In this document: positions 43,414 through 51,526 of the stretch, piece after piece
Position numbering within the stretch: the stretch's first letter is position 1
Layout of the letters: every line of letters starts with the position of its first letter
Source of the DNA: Micromonospora antibiotica
GTDB lineage: Bacteria > Actinomycetota > Actinomycetes > Mycobacteriales > Micromonosporaceae
Direction of reading: 5' to 3'
Length of the DNA stretch: 64,000 bases
NCBI RefSeq assembly: GCF_017599305.1
Contig: NZ_JAGFWR010000010.1
Coordinates: 1 to 64,000, forward strand
Notes under the pieces: model-generated
Told to the model about the DNA's origin: nothing
The model's input: only the letters and a program-made list of their open reading frames with translations
Databases searched by the model: none
Translations under genes and position numbers: made by a program

Positions 43414-44565
43414 ATGAGATTCGAGATCAGCAAGGTGCTGGACGCCATCGAGGGGCGGGTCTGCACCGATCCGTCCCTGGCCCGAGCGGTGCTGGACCTG
43501 GCCGAGGTGATCCGCTACCAGGATCTCGACGGTGGTCGTCCGGCCAGCCTGCTGCGGCTCGGCATGGTGATCGACGCGCTCTCCCGCGAGCTGGCCGAGG
43601 ACAGCGTCCCGGTCTACGCGATCGTGCACCGGGCGCTGCTCTCCGACGCCGACCTCACCTCCAACGAGCGGATGGTGGTCCGCCGGTGGGCCGACGACGG
43701 CCTGGTCGAGGTGCTCGACAACCCGGGTGACCGGATGCTGGAGGTGGCCGACCTGCTCGGCCTGCCGGTGGTCAGCCGGGTCCGGTTCGACGGGCTATGC
43801 GGCCGGTTCCCGTGGCTGGTGGAACAGCCGGGGCGGGTGGTCGCCCCGGTGCCCGGTGCCGGCGGCCCGGCCTTCGTCGCGCACGTCGGCGGCGGGCACA
43901 CCCCGGTCGAGGGGGACCGTTCCCCGGTCGGTGGGCAGTTGCTGGCCCGACAGTGGCGGTGCCCGGAACCGGGCTGCGCGCTCTTCGGCGGCGGTGGGGG
44001 CGGCGGGGCGTTCGCCGACCTGGCCCGGGTGGACCGTGCCCCGGCCGGCCAGCCGCCGCCGGCCCTGCGGCAGGGTGTGCCGACCTGCCCCCGGCACGGT
44101 GCCCGGCTCTCCGACGCCGGGCCGCGCCCGCGCAGCGAGGTGCTGGCGATCCGGATCGGTGGCCTGATCCGTCGCCGCTTCGTCCTTACCGAGGACCAGC
44201 CGGTGACGGTCGGCCGGGCACCCGAGGAGCCCGGTGGCGTGATGCTCGGCCAGTGGCTCAACGACGAGACGCGACGGTGGATCAGCCGGGCACACGTCCG
44301 GTTCGAGCTGCGGGTCGGCGAGGTGATCGTCACCGACGTGAGCACCAACGGCTCCGGCATCCGGCCGAACGGCTCGATGGCCGAGGCGGAGCGGGTCCCG
44401 CTGGCACCGAAGCAGTCCCGGGTGCTCGGCGGCGCGGACATGGTGGAGCTGTACCCGGGGGTGCAGGTCGGTCGGGCCCGGGAACTGCCCACCGGCGCGG
44501 CGTTCACCCCGACCTCGGTGATGGCCGAGGCACCCACCATGGCGATGCGGCTGCCCCGCAACTGA
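43414..44565 (+). CDS. FHA-domain protein with zinc-binding centre
   Basis: This 383-residue cytoplasmic protein has an all-helical N-terminal domain (1-130), a middle metal-binding segment with CPEPGC (near 190) and CPRHG (near 227), and a C-terminal FHA domain (about 250-360). The phosphothreonine-binding residues appear in VTVGRAPEE (Arg), WISRAHVRFEL (Ser/His) and VSTNGSGI (Asn). ATG 43414 follows CGGAG. It should bind a Thr-phosphorylated partner; the Ser/Thr kinase at 35169-36956 is the nearest candidate source. Its association with the giant membrane protein upstream suggests a shared complex. Confidence 0.85.
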   Translation: MRFEISKVLDAIEGRVCTDPSLARAVLDLAEVIRYQDLDGGRPASLLRLGMVIDALSRELAEDSVPVYAIVHRALLSDADLTSNERMVVRRWADDGLVEVLDNPGDRMLEVADLLGLPVVSRVRFDGLCGRFPWLVEQPGRVVAPVPGAGGPAFVAHVGGGHTPVEGDRSPVGGQLLARQWRCPEPGCALFGGGGGGGAFADLARVDRAPAGQPPPALRQGVPTCPRHGARLSDAGPRPRSEVLAIRIGGLIRRRFVLTEDQPVTVGRAPEEPGGVMLGQWLNDETRRWISRAHVRFELRVGEVIVTDVSTNGSGIRPNGSMAEAERVPLAPKQSRVLGGADMVELYPGVQVGRARELPTGAAFTPTSVMAEAPTMAMRLPRN

Positions 44566-44578
44566 CCGGTGTCGCCCT

Positions 44579-44607
44579 GACCGGCCGGTCGCGCAGACCG
44601 GCCGGTC
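44579..44607. terminator. Bidirectional terminator between FHA gene and rocD
   Basis: GACCGGCCGGTC occurs at 44579-44590 and again at 44596-44607. Because the 12-mer is self-complementary the copies form a perfect stem with a 5-nt loop between the two convergent genes. Confidence 0.75.
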
Positions 44608-44713
44608 GTCGGCTCACATGCCACCGGCGGGCCGCCACGGTGACCGGTGTGCCGCCACGGCAAGGTGTGCCACCACGGGGGCGTCGACCCGACACCCGCC
44701 GTGGGTACGCGGC

Positions 44714-45928
44714 TCAGGCGGCCAGCACCGCGGCGAGCTGCGCCACCGCGTGGTCGATCTCGTCGGCGGTGATCACCAACGGCGGGGCCAGCCGGATCGT
44801 CGAGCCGTGGGTGTCCTTGGCGAGCACGCCCCGCTCCATCAGCCGCTCACACGCCTGCCGGCCGGTCATCAGCGTCGGGTCGATGTCCACCCCGGCCCAC
44901 AGCCCACGCACCCGTACCGCCACCAGACCCTTGCCGAGCAGCCCCTCCAGCCCGGCCCGCAGCCGTTCGCCCAGCTCGGTGGAGCGGCGCTGGAAGTCGC
45001 CGGTGGCCAGCAGCCGGACCACCTCGGTGGCGACCGCGCAGGCGAGCGGGTTGCCGCCGAAGGTCGAGCCGTGCTGGCCCGGCTTGAGCACCCCGAGCAC
45101 GTCCGCGTTCCCGGCCACCGCGGAGACCGGCACGATGCCGCCGCCGAGCGCCTTGCCCAGCAGGTACAGGTCCGGCACGACACCCTCGTGCTCGCAGGCG
45201 AAGGTGCGCCCGGTGCGACCCAGACCGGACTGGATCTCGTCGGCGACGAACAGCACGTTGCGGTCGGTGCAGACCCGGCGTACGCCCGGCAGGTAACCGT
45301 CCGGCGGCAGCACCACGCCCTGCTCGCCCTGGATCGGCTCCAGCAGCACGGCGACGGTGTTCTCGTCGATCGCCGCCTCCAACGCCGCCAGGTCGCCGTA
45401 GGGCACCACGGTGAACCCGGGCGTGTACGGTCCGAAGTCGGCGCGGGCGTCGTCGTCGGTGGAGAAACTGACGATGGTGGTGGTCCGGCCGTGGAAGTTC
45501 CCGTCGGCCACGATGATGTTGGCCTGCCCCGGGGTGACCCCCTTGACCTGGTAGCCCCACTTGCGGGCCACCTTGATGCCGGTCTCCACCGCCTCGGCGC
45601 CGGTGTTCATCGGCAGCACCAGGTCCTTGCCGCAGAGCGCGGCCAGCTCCCGGCAGAAGTCGGCGAACTGGTCGTGGATGAACGCCCGGCTGGTGAGGGT
45701 GAGCCGGTCGAGCTGCTCGTGGGCGGCCCGGATCAGGGTGGGGTGCCGGTGGCCGAAGTTCAGCGCCGAGTAGCCGGCCAGGCAGTCCAGGTAGCGACGG
45801 CCGTCCACGTCGGTGAGCCAGGCGCCCTCGGCGGAGGAGATCACCACCGGCAGCGGGTGGTAGTTGTGCGCGGTGTACCGCTCCGCGTCCCGGACGGCGG
45901 ACGGGGTCCGCAGCATGTCCTCGATCAC
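44714..45928 (-). CDS. rocD: Ornithine aminotransferase
   Basis: RocD transfers the delta-amino group of ornithine to 2-oxoglutarate, giving glutamate semialdehyde. The 404-residue class III aminotransferase has NFGHRHPTLIRAA, the pyridoxal-site segments MNTGAEAVETGIK and FVADEIQSGLGRTG, the Schiff-base lysine in LYLLGKALGGGIVP and GSTFGGNPLACAVA. GTG 45928 overlaps the ddaH stop by four bases, so it is translated with that enzyme. Confidence 0.9.
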   Translation of the reverse strand: MIEDMLRTPSAVRDAERYTAHNYHPLPVVISSAEGAWLTDVDGRRYLDCLAGYSALNFGHRHPTLIRAAHEQLDRLTLTSRAFIHDQFADFCRELAALCGKDLVLPMNTGAEAVETGIKVARKWGYQVKGVTPGQANIIVADGNFHGRTTTIVSFSTDDDARADFGPYTPGFTVVPYGDLAALEAAIDENTVAVLLEPIQGEQGVVLPPDGYLPGVRRVCTDRNVLFVADEIQSGLGRTGRTFACEHEGVVPDLYLLGKALGGGIVPVSAVAGNADVLGVLKPGQHGSTFGGNPLACAVATEVVRLLATGDFQRRSTELGERLRAGLEGLLGKGLVAVRVRGLWAGVDIDPTLMTGRQACERLMERGVLAKDTHGSTIRLAPPLVITADEIDHAVAQLAAVLAA

Positions 45929-46746
45929 TGGCTCGCCTTTCCCTGACGGAGTCGCAACGTGCAGCACTTCGGTCCGCCGCCGGCCTTGCGCAGCTCGGAC
46001 AGGTCGACACCGATGGTCTGGTAACCCCGGTCGCGCAGCTTGGCGGCCAGCCCGGTGGCCTGGGCGGGCAGCACCACATGCCGGCCGTCGCCGACCGCGT
46101 TGAGGCCGAGCACCTCGGCGTCGGCCATGGTGGCGTGGACGGCGTCCGGGAAGAGCCGGCGCAGCACCGCCCGGCTGCCGGGGGAGAACGCCTCCGGCAG
46201 GTACGCCACGGTCCGCTCGTCGAGCACGGTCAGCGCGGTGTCCAGGTGGTAGAAGCGCGGGTCGACCAGTTGCAGGGTGACCACCGGGTGACCGAAGACC
46301 TCCTGCAGCTGGGCGTGTGAGGCGTGCGCGGTACGGAACCCGGTGCCGGCGAGCAGGTGGTCGCCGACCAGCAGCACGTCCCCCTCGCCCTCGTTGACGT
46401 GCTTCGGGTCGTACACCTCGAAGCCGGCGGCCTCGAACCAGGCCCGGTAGGCGGGGGCCTCGTCGGCGCGCTGCGGGTCGCGGAACTGCACCGCCATCGC
46501 CCGGTCCCCGATGACCGTGCCACCGTTGGCGGCGAAGACCATGTCGGGCAGGCCGGCGACCGGGTCGATCAACTCGACGGTGTGGCCGAGGTCGAGGTAG
46601 GTGCGGCGCAGCTGCTCCCACTGCCGGATCGCCAGCGCGGTGTCGACCGGTGCGGTCGGGTCCATCCACGGGTTGATGGCGTAGTCGACGGCGAAGTACG
46701 TCGGCCGGCACATCAGGAAGCGCTGGCTGGTGGCGTCCATCGTCAT
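45925..46746 (-). CDS. ddaH: Dimethylarginine dimethylaminohydrolase-family amidinohydrolase
   Basis: Family members hydrolyse methylated arginine to citrulline and dimethylamine. The 273-residue protein has the pentein-fold motifs FAANGGTVIG (Asn/Asp substrate loop), GEGDVLLVGDHL, FYHLDTALTVLD (catalytic His) and the C-terminal nucleophile in GPKCCTLRLRQ. ATG 46746 follows AGGAG. It is coupled to rocD, whose substrate is ornithine, not citrulline. An arginine dihydrolase (arginine to ornithine), as in related cyanobacterial pentein enzymes, would fit the operon better and is a real alternative. Confidence 0.83.
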   Translation of the reverse strand: MTMDATSQRFLMCRPTYFAVDYAINPWMDPTAPVDTALAIRQWEQLRRTYLDLGHTVELIDPVAGLPDMVFAANGGTVIGDRAMAVQFRDPQRADEAPAYRAWFEAAGFEVYDPKHVNEGEGDVLLVGDHLLAGTGFRTAHASHAQLQEVFGHPVVTLQLVDPRFYHLDTALTVLDERTVAYLPEAFSPGSRAVLRRLFPDAVHATMADAEVLGLNAVGDGRHVVLPAQATGLAAKLRDRGYQTIGVDLSELRKAGGGPKCCTLRLRQGKASQ

Positions 46747-47093
46747 TGTCCTGCTCCTGGGGTCGGGCGCGCCCGGCCTCCGTGGCCCACGGGCTGGCGC
46801 CGTGGCTCAACGGTATGTGCCCCGGGGGTGCGGCAACCACCGCCGAGACTTGCGTACGACAGCGGTTCGTTGCGTGTGGTCCGACAGTGACGGCGATCCG
46901 TTGCGTGGCAGCGCACAGCGAAGGGGCCGTCACCCCGGCGGGAGTGACGGCCCCTGTGCGCATCGGTGGCGGCGAACCGCTGCCCCCGAACGAGTGGGTG
47001 CCCGGCTGGTGAACCACCAGACTGGTCGGGCGGTGCCGGCGAACCGGCTGGTCCAACGTCGCCGGCGAACCGCCGGCGAGATCAAATGTGCCC
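46747..47093. promoter_or_regulatory. Control region of ddaH-rocD and end of the next gene
   Basis: No gene is present. TTGCGT occurs three times (46850, 46870, 46901), spaced 20 and 31 bp, near two and three helical turns. GCCGGCGAACCG motifs recur at about 47036-47080. A strong hairpin lies at 46923-46954. Confidence 0.5.
46923..46954 (-). terminator. Terminator downstream of the EF-hand/membrane protein gene
   Basis: GGGGCCGTCAC (46923-46933) and GTGACGGCCCC (46944-46954) form a perfect 11-bp stem with a 10-nt loop, about 140 nt past the stop at 47094. Confidence 0.65.
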
Positions 47094-47993
47094 TCAGAAG
47101 CGGTCCACAAACTGTGAGTCAAGCCACTCCCGGAACCGGGCCACCCAGTCGCCGTCGGTGGTCGGCCAGTCGAACTGGCCGGTGAAGGCGAGCACGCCCA
47201 GCACCACCGCGGCCAGGCCGACCAACACGCCGACCAGCGCGTCCGTCGTGCCGGCCACGTGCCGACGGCGGGTCGCGATCAGGCCCAGCACCGAGAACAC
47301 CGCGCCGAGCGCGCCGAGCGCGATGCCGTACCCGGCCAGGGAACCGGTGAGCACGAACGCCGCGCCCACCACCGACACGATCAGGCCGAGGGTGGCGAGC
47401 AGGCTCGTCCTCGGCTTCGGACCGGCCACCACCGGCGGCTCCGGGCGGACCTCGTCGGCGGCCACCCGGTCCCGGTCGGTGGTCGGGGTGGGGACGCCGG
47501 CCGGTGCGGCGGGTGCCGTCCGGTCGGCGGGCGTCGTCCGGTCCCGGTCGGTCGGGCGGTCCGCGTCCACCGGGCTCGGCGCGGTGCGCACCGGGCCGGC
47601 GTCGGCGACCCGGATCGGGTCGGTCGGCGTCCGGGGCTCCTCATCGACCGTGCCGGGTCGGGCGGCGGCGCTGCGGCTGCCGTCGACGGCGCTGCGGGCG
47701 GTCGCCGCCCGCGCCAGCGCGCCGCGCTCCGCCGCCCGCCGCTCCGCATCCGGGTCGGGCCCGCCCGCGTCGACGCGGCCGTCGACGCCACGCCGGGTGG
47801 CGTCCGCACGCTCGGCGCTGCGTCGCGCCACGTCGGCGTCGCGCTCACCGTCGGTGGCCAGCGACCCGCTGCGGTACGTCGCCCGCTCGGCGTCCCGGTC
47901 CGTCACCACCGGCTGGTCGTCGCGCGCGTCGACCACCCCGTCACCGTTGCTGTCCTGCGCCGTACGACGCCGCAGGAGCGAAGGAACGTTCAC
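47094..47993 (-). CDS. Membrane protein with EF-hand-like N-terminus
   Basis: This 299-residue protein has an N-terminal DSNGDGVVDARDD loop (residues about 12-24), matching the calcium-binding EF-hand pattern DxNxDGxxD. It is followed by a long Arg/Asp/Ala-rich disordered stretch (30-200) and about four TM helices (about 205-275). GTG 47993 has AAGGAGG seven bases upstream; the open frame to 48242 includes GC repeats and is not coding. I do not recognise a named family. It could be a calcium- or charge-sensing envelope protein, but nothing proves binding. Confidence 0.72.
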   Translation of the reverse strand: MNVPSLLRRRTAQDSNGDGVVDARDDQPVVTDRDAERATYRSGSLATDGERDADVARRSAERADATRRGVDGRVDAGGPDPDAERRAAERGALARAATARSAVDGSRSAAARPGTVDEEPRTPTDPIRVADAGPVRTAPSPVDADRPTDRDRTTPADRTAPAAPAGVPTPTTDRDRVAADEVRPEPPVVAGPKPRTSLLATLGLIVSVVGAAFVLTGSLAGYGIALGALGAVFSVLGLIATRRRHVAGTTDALVGVLVGLAAVVLGVLAFTGQFDWPTTDGDWVARFREWLDSQFVDRF

Positions 47994-48137
47994 CACCACA
48001 CCTCCTTGTCGATGCGTGGAGCCCTCGGAAGGGTCGGTGGCCGCCACGCGGGAACGACCTGGATGTACCCCGCACGTCCATCGACCACACACCACCGCGC
48101 CGGACCGGGCCGTGTCATGTCGGCCGACCGGGCCGTG

Positions 48138-48197
48138 CCGAGCCGTGTCGGGCCGAGCCGTGTCGGGCTGGGCCGTGCCGGGCTGGGCTGGGCTTGG
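48138..48197. repeat. Degenerate 15-bp tandem repeats
   Basis: CCGAGCCGTGTCGGG occurs at 48138-48152 and 48153-48167, then CTGGGCCGTGCCGGG at 48168-48182 and a weaker copy at 48183-48197. Related GGGCTGGG words continue to about 48240. The region lies between divergent genes. Confidence 0.8.
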
Positions 48198-48270
48198 ACC
48201 GTGCCGTGCTGGGCTGGGGCGGTGCGGGCCGGGGCGGGGCACCGGCGTCGGTGGGGTCCGGGCGCCTGAC

Positions 48271-48276
48271 TACCCT
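48271..48276 (+). promoter_or_regulatory. Leaderless -10 element of the Nei2 gene
   Basis: TACCCT lies eight bases before GTG 48285 and there is no Shine-Dalgarno. Confidence 0.5.
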
Positions 48277-48284
48277 TGGTGCCC

Positions 48285-49091
48285 GTGCCAGAGGGACACA
48301 CCATCCACCGGCTGGCGGCCCGGCACGCCGAGCTGTTCGCCGGCGACAAGGTCACCGCCAGCAGCCCGCAGGGCCGCTTCGCCGACGGTGCCGCCCTGAT
48401 CTCCGGCACCGTCCTGCACGGCACCGAGGCGTACGGCAAGCACCTGCTGCACCACCACGCCGACGAGCGCACCCTGCATGTCCATCTCGGCCTGTACGGC
48501 AGGTTCACCGACGGCGACGGCGAGCCGCCCGTACCGGTGGGGCAGGTCCGGTTGCGGCTGGCCAGCGACCGGCACTGGCTCGACCTGCGCGGACCCGCCG
48601 CCTGTGAACTGCTCACCCCGCCCGAGGTGGCGGCGTTGCGCGGCCGGCTCGGCCCGGACCCGCTGCGCGCCGACGCCGACCCCGACCGGGCGTACGCCCG
48701 GATCGGCCGCAGCCCGACCCCGCTGGCCGCGCTGCTGCTCGACCAGTCGGTGGTCGCCGGCACCGGGCTGATCTTCGTGACCGAGGCGCTGTTCCGGGCC
48801 GGCCTGCGGCCGACGCTGCCCGGCCGGCAGCTCACCCGGGCCGGCTGGGCGGCGCTCTGGGCCGACCTGGTGGCACTGATGACCCTGGCGGTGACGCGCG
48901 GCCGGATCGACACCGTCCGCGACGCCCACCTGCCCGAGGCGATGGGCCGCCCCGCCCGGGTCGACCGGCACGGCGGCGAGGTGTACGTCTACCGCCGCGA
49001 CGGCGCCCCGTGTCACGTCTGCGGCGGCCCGGTCAGTCGGGGCGGGCTGGCCGGCCGCAACCTCTACTGGTGCGCCACCTGTCAACCCTGA
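48285..49091 (+). CDS. nei2: Endonuclease VIII-like DNA glycosylase (Nei2)
   Basis: This Fpg/Nei-family enzyme excises oxidised pyrimidines and nicks the abasic site. Catalysis needs an N-terminal proline after Met removal, which fixes the start: GTG 48285 gives V-PEGHTIHRLA with Pro at position 2, whereas starts at 48276 or 48279 would bury it. The 268-residue protein has the helix-two-turn-helix region LLLDQSVVAGTGLIFVTEAL near residue 150 and a C-terminal zinc finger with CHVCGG and CATC. The layout matches mycobacterial Nei2. Confidence 0.9.
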   Translation: MPEGHTIHRLAARHAELFAGDKVTASSPQGRFADGAALISGTVLHGTEAYGKHLLHHHADERTLHVHLGLYGRFTDGDGEPPVPVGQVRLRLASDRHWLDLRGPAACELLTPPEVAALRGRLGPDPLRADADPDRAYARIGRSPTPLAALLLDQSVVAGTGLIFVTEALFRAGLRPTLPGRQLTRAGWAALWADLVALMTLAVTRGRIDTVRDAHLPEAMGRPARVDRHGGEVYVYRRDGAPCHVCGGPVSRGGLAGRNLYWCATCQP

Positions 49092-49104
49092 GTACGGGCG
49101 ACGC

Positions 49105-49971
49105 CTACGTGCCGTCGACCAGCCAGCGGGCCACCTCGACCTGGTTGGTGAAGACCGTGTCGCCGTCCAGGCTCCAGGCGAGGCAGTGCGCGATGGTCCA
49201 GCCGACCACCCGGTCCCGGTCGAGGCCGAGCGCGCCGGTGACCCGGTCCAGCCGACGCCGTACCGCCTCGGGGGAGTGCCCCAGCTCGACGCCGCGCACG
49301 ATCGGCACCACCGCGAACTCCCGCTCGCCCAGCAGCGGCTTCGGGTCGATCACCAGCCACGGTTCCCGGGTGGCCCGCAGCACGTTGCCGGCGTGCAGGT
49401 CCTGATTGACCAGCACCTGCTCGCCCTGGCTGTCGACCAGCCGGTCGAGCTGGTCGAGCGCTGCGTCGACCAGCCGCCGCTCGTAGGGCCGGCCGGCCCG
49501 GTCCCACTTCTCCGGCAGCCGGTGCCGCCAGCCGGTCGCCTCCTCGGCGAGCGGGATGAACGGCCCGGCCACCCGCCGCCACAGCCGGGGCAGCAGGCCG
49601 GCCACCACGTCCACCGCCTCGTCGGCGGGCAGCTCGTGCAGCGGTGAGCCGGGCCGGCACCGCTCCACCAGCAGCGCCCGCCGCTGCGGGTCGTGGGCGA
49701 GCAGCCGGACCGCCGCCTCGCCGTCCCAGTGCGCCAACGCGTCGGCCTCGTGCCGGCTGTCCGGGTCCGGGTACTGCAACTTCAACACCGCCGGGGTGCC
49801 GTCGGGCAGGTCGGCGGGCATCGCCAGCGAGGCGAACGCGTACGGGAAGGGCGGCCCGAGCCGCAGCGACCACTGTTGCGCGCACTCGTCCCGCCACCGG
49901 GCCAGCGTGGCCAGCCACTCCCGCCCCTCCGGCGTCTGCCGCACCCACGACAACCCCGCCGGAATCTCCAC
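49105..49971 (-). CDS. APH(6)/hydroxyurea phosphotransferase-like kinase
   Basis: The 288-residue protein belongs to the aminoglycoside/hydroxyurea antibiotic-resistance kinase family: ATP-site LKLQYPDPDSRHEADAL, catalytic-loop VNQDLHAGNVLRA and metal-binding WLVIDPKPLLGEREF. GTG 49971 is the best start; the open frame begins with TTG at 50031 inside an inverted repeat. Family members phosphorylate streptomycin at position 6, but many actinomycete homologues have no proven antibiotic role, and no biosynthetic cluster is nearby. Confidence 0.8.
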   Translation of the reverse strand: MEIPAGLSWVRQTPEGREWLATLARWRDECAQQWSLRLGPPFPYAFASLAMPADLPDGTPAVLKLQYPDPDSRHEADALAHWDGEAAVRLLAHDPQRRALLVERCRPGSPLHELPADEAVDVVAGLLPRLWRRVAGPFIPLAEEATGWRHRLPEKWDRAGRPYERRLVDAALDQLDRLVDSQGEQVLVNQDLHAGNVLRATREPWLVIDPKPLLGEREFAVVPIVRGVELGHSPEAVRRRLDRVTGALGLDRDRVVGWTIAHCLAWSLDGDTVFTNQVEVARWLVDGT

Positions 49972-49991
49972 CCGCCCATTGTGCGGATCGG

Positions 49992-50027
49992 GGAGAGTTG
50001 TCGCTGCCCTGGCGACAACAACTCTCC
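49992..50027. repeat. Inverted repeat upstream of the APH-like gene
   Basis: GGAGAGTTGTCGC (49992-50004) is mirrored by GCGACAACAACTCTCC (50012-50027), with a 3-nt insertion in the right arm. It could be an operator or a terminator for the upstream flavoprotein gene. Confidence 0.6.
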
Positions 50028-50116
50028 ACAATGTTCCGCCGTGCTGTGCGGCACGCCGCTGCGGGACGGAGGAGTAGTGCGGCGGGGTGGTCGGCGTGGG
50101 TGCGGGAGGCGGCGGG

Positions 50117-51487
50117 TCAGCGGTCGAGGGCGTCGACGGCCTTGCGGGCGGCGATCAGCACCGGGTCCCAGACCGGCGCGTACGGCGGGGCGTAGCCGAG
50201 GTCGAGGGCGGTCATCTCGTCCACCGTCATCTCGTTCCACAGCGCCACGGCCAGCGCGTCGATCCGCTTCGCCGCCTCGGAACGGCCGACGATCTGTGCG
50301 CCGAGCAGCCGACCGGTGGGCCGTTCGGCGATCAGCTTGACCGTCATCGCCTGGGCCCCCGGGTAGTAACCGGCCCGGTTCGTCGACTCGGCGATCACCG
50401 AGACGAACTCGAACCCGGCCGCCGTGGCGTCCCGCTCCCGCAGCCCGGTACGCCCCACCTCCAGGTCGCACACCTTCGTCACGGCGGTGCCGATCACCCC
50501 GGGGAAGGTGGCGTACCCGCCGCCGATGTTGATCCCGGCGACCCGGCCCTGCTTGTTGGCGTGGGTGCCGAGCGGGATGTGCACCGACATGCCGGTGACC
50601 CGGTGCAGGGTCTCCACGCAGTCGCCGGCCGCCCAGACGCCGGGCACCCCGGCGACCCGCATCCGGCGGTCCACCCGTACCCCGCCGGACTCGCCGAGCG
50701 GGAGGCCGGCGGCGGCGGCGAGCGCGGTGTTGGGGCGTACGCCCAGGCCGAGGACCACGACGTCGGCCGGCACCGGGCCGGCGGAGGTGACCACCGCGGA
50801 CACCCGGCCGTCGCGCTGCTCGACCCCGCTGACCGTGACACCGGTACGGATCTCGACGCCCAGCCCGCGCATCGCCTCGGCGACCAGCCCGGCCATGTCC
50901 TCGTCGACGGTGGCCATCGGTTGCTCGCCCCGCTCGACCAGGGTGACGGCGAGCCCGCGTTGGATCAGCGCCTCGGCCATCTCCACCCCGATGTAGCCGC
51001 CGCCGACCACCACCGCCCGGGTCGGCGTCGGGTCGGCGTCCAGCCAGGCCCGCAGCGCCGCCGCGTCGTCCAGGGTCTGGATGCCGAAGATGCCGTCGAC
51101 GTCGTCGTCCGCCCAGTCGGGCAGGTTCGGGACGGAGCCGGTGGCGTACACCAGGGTGTCGAACGGTTCGCGGACCTCGCCGCCGTCGTCGAGCCGGCGG
51201 GCGGTGACCTCCCTGCGGTCGAGGTCGATGCCGGTGACCTCGGTACGCAGCCGTACGTCGATGGCGAAGTCGTCGCGGAAGGTGGCCGGGTCGCGGGCGA
51301 TCAACGCGTCCCGCTCCTGCACCAGTCCACTGATCCAGTACGGGATGCCGCACGCCGAGTACGACGTGAAATGCCCCCGCTCGAACGCCACGATCTCCAG
51401 GTCGTCGACGCCCCGGCGGCGGCGGGCCTGGGAGGCCGCCGCCATCCCGGCGGCGTCCCCACCGACGACGATCAGCCGCTCCGTCAC
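50117..51487 (-). CDS. FAD-dependent CoA-disulfide-reductase-like oxidoreductase
   Basis: This 456-residue flavoprotein has an N-terminal FAD motif VVGGDAAGMAAASQ, the redox-active cysteine in SYSACGIPYW (near residue 46), the NAD(P)-binding VVVGGGYIGVEMAEAL near residue 160 and the second FAD motif VWAAGDCVE. A single SxxxC cysteine places it with CoA-disulfide reductases and NADH oxidases or peroxidases. The C-terminal dimerisation domain is present. GTG 51487 is used. The true acceptor is undetermined; actinomycetes use mycothiol as main thiol, so a related low-molecular-weight disulfide is possible. Confidence 0.85.
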   Translation of the reverse strand: MTERLIVVGGDAAGMAAASQARRRRGVDDLEIVAFERGHFTSYSACGIPYWISGLVQERDALIARDPATFRDDFAIDVRLRTEVTGIDLDRREVTARRLDDGGEVREPFDTLVYATGSVPNLPDWADDDVDGIFGIQTLDDAAALRAWLDADPTPTRAVVVGGGYIGVEMAEALIQRGLAVTLVERGEQPMATVDEDMAGLVAEAMRGLGVEIRTGVTVSGVEQRDGRVSAVVTSAGPVPADVVVLGLGVRPNTALAAAAGLPLGESGGVRVDRRMRVAGVPGVWAAGDCVETLHRVTGMSVHIPLGTHANKQGRVAGINIGGGYATFPGVIGTAVTKVCDLEVGRTGLRERDATAAGFEFVSVIAESTNRAGYYPGAQAMTVKLIAERPTGRLLGAQIVGRSEAAKRIDALAVALWNEMTVDEMTALDLGYAPPYAPVWDPVLIAARKAVDALDR

Positions 51488-51526
51488 GACGCCCAGTCTT
51501 CCACGCGCCGGCCGCCCCCGGGCCGG

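Noticed and set aside
46790..46870. tRNA-like words (GTGGCTCAACGGTA, GGTTCG)
   Set aside because: No acceptor stem, anticodon arm or T-loop can be completed around them.
49105..49971. Functional antibiotic-resistance gene
   Set aside because: The family is right, but nothing in the context shows a drug role, so only a family-level call is made.
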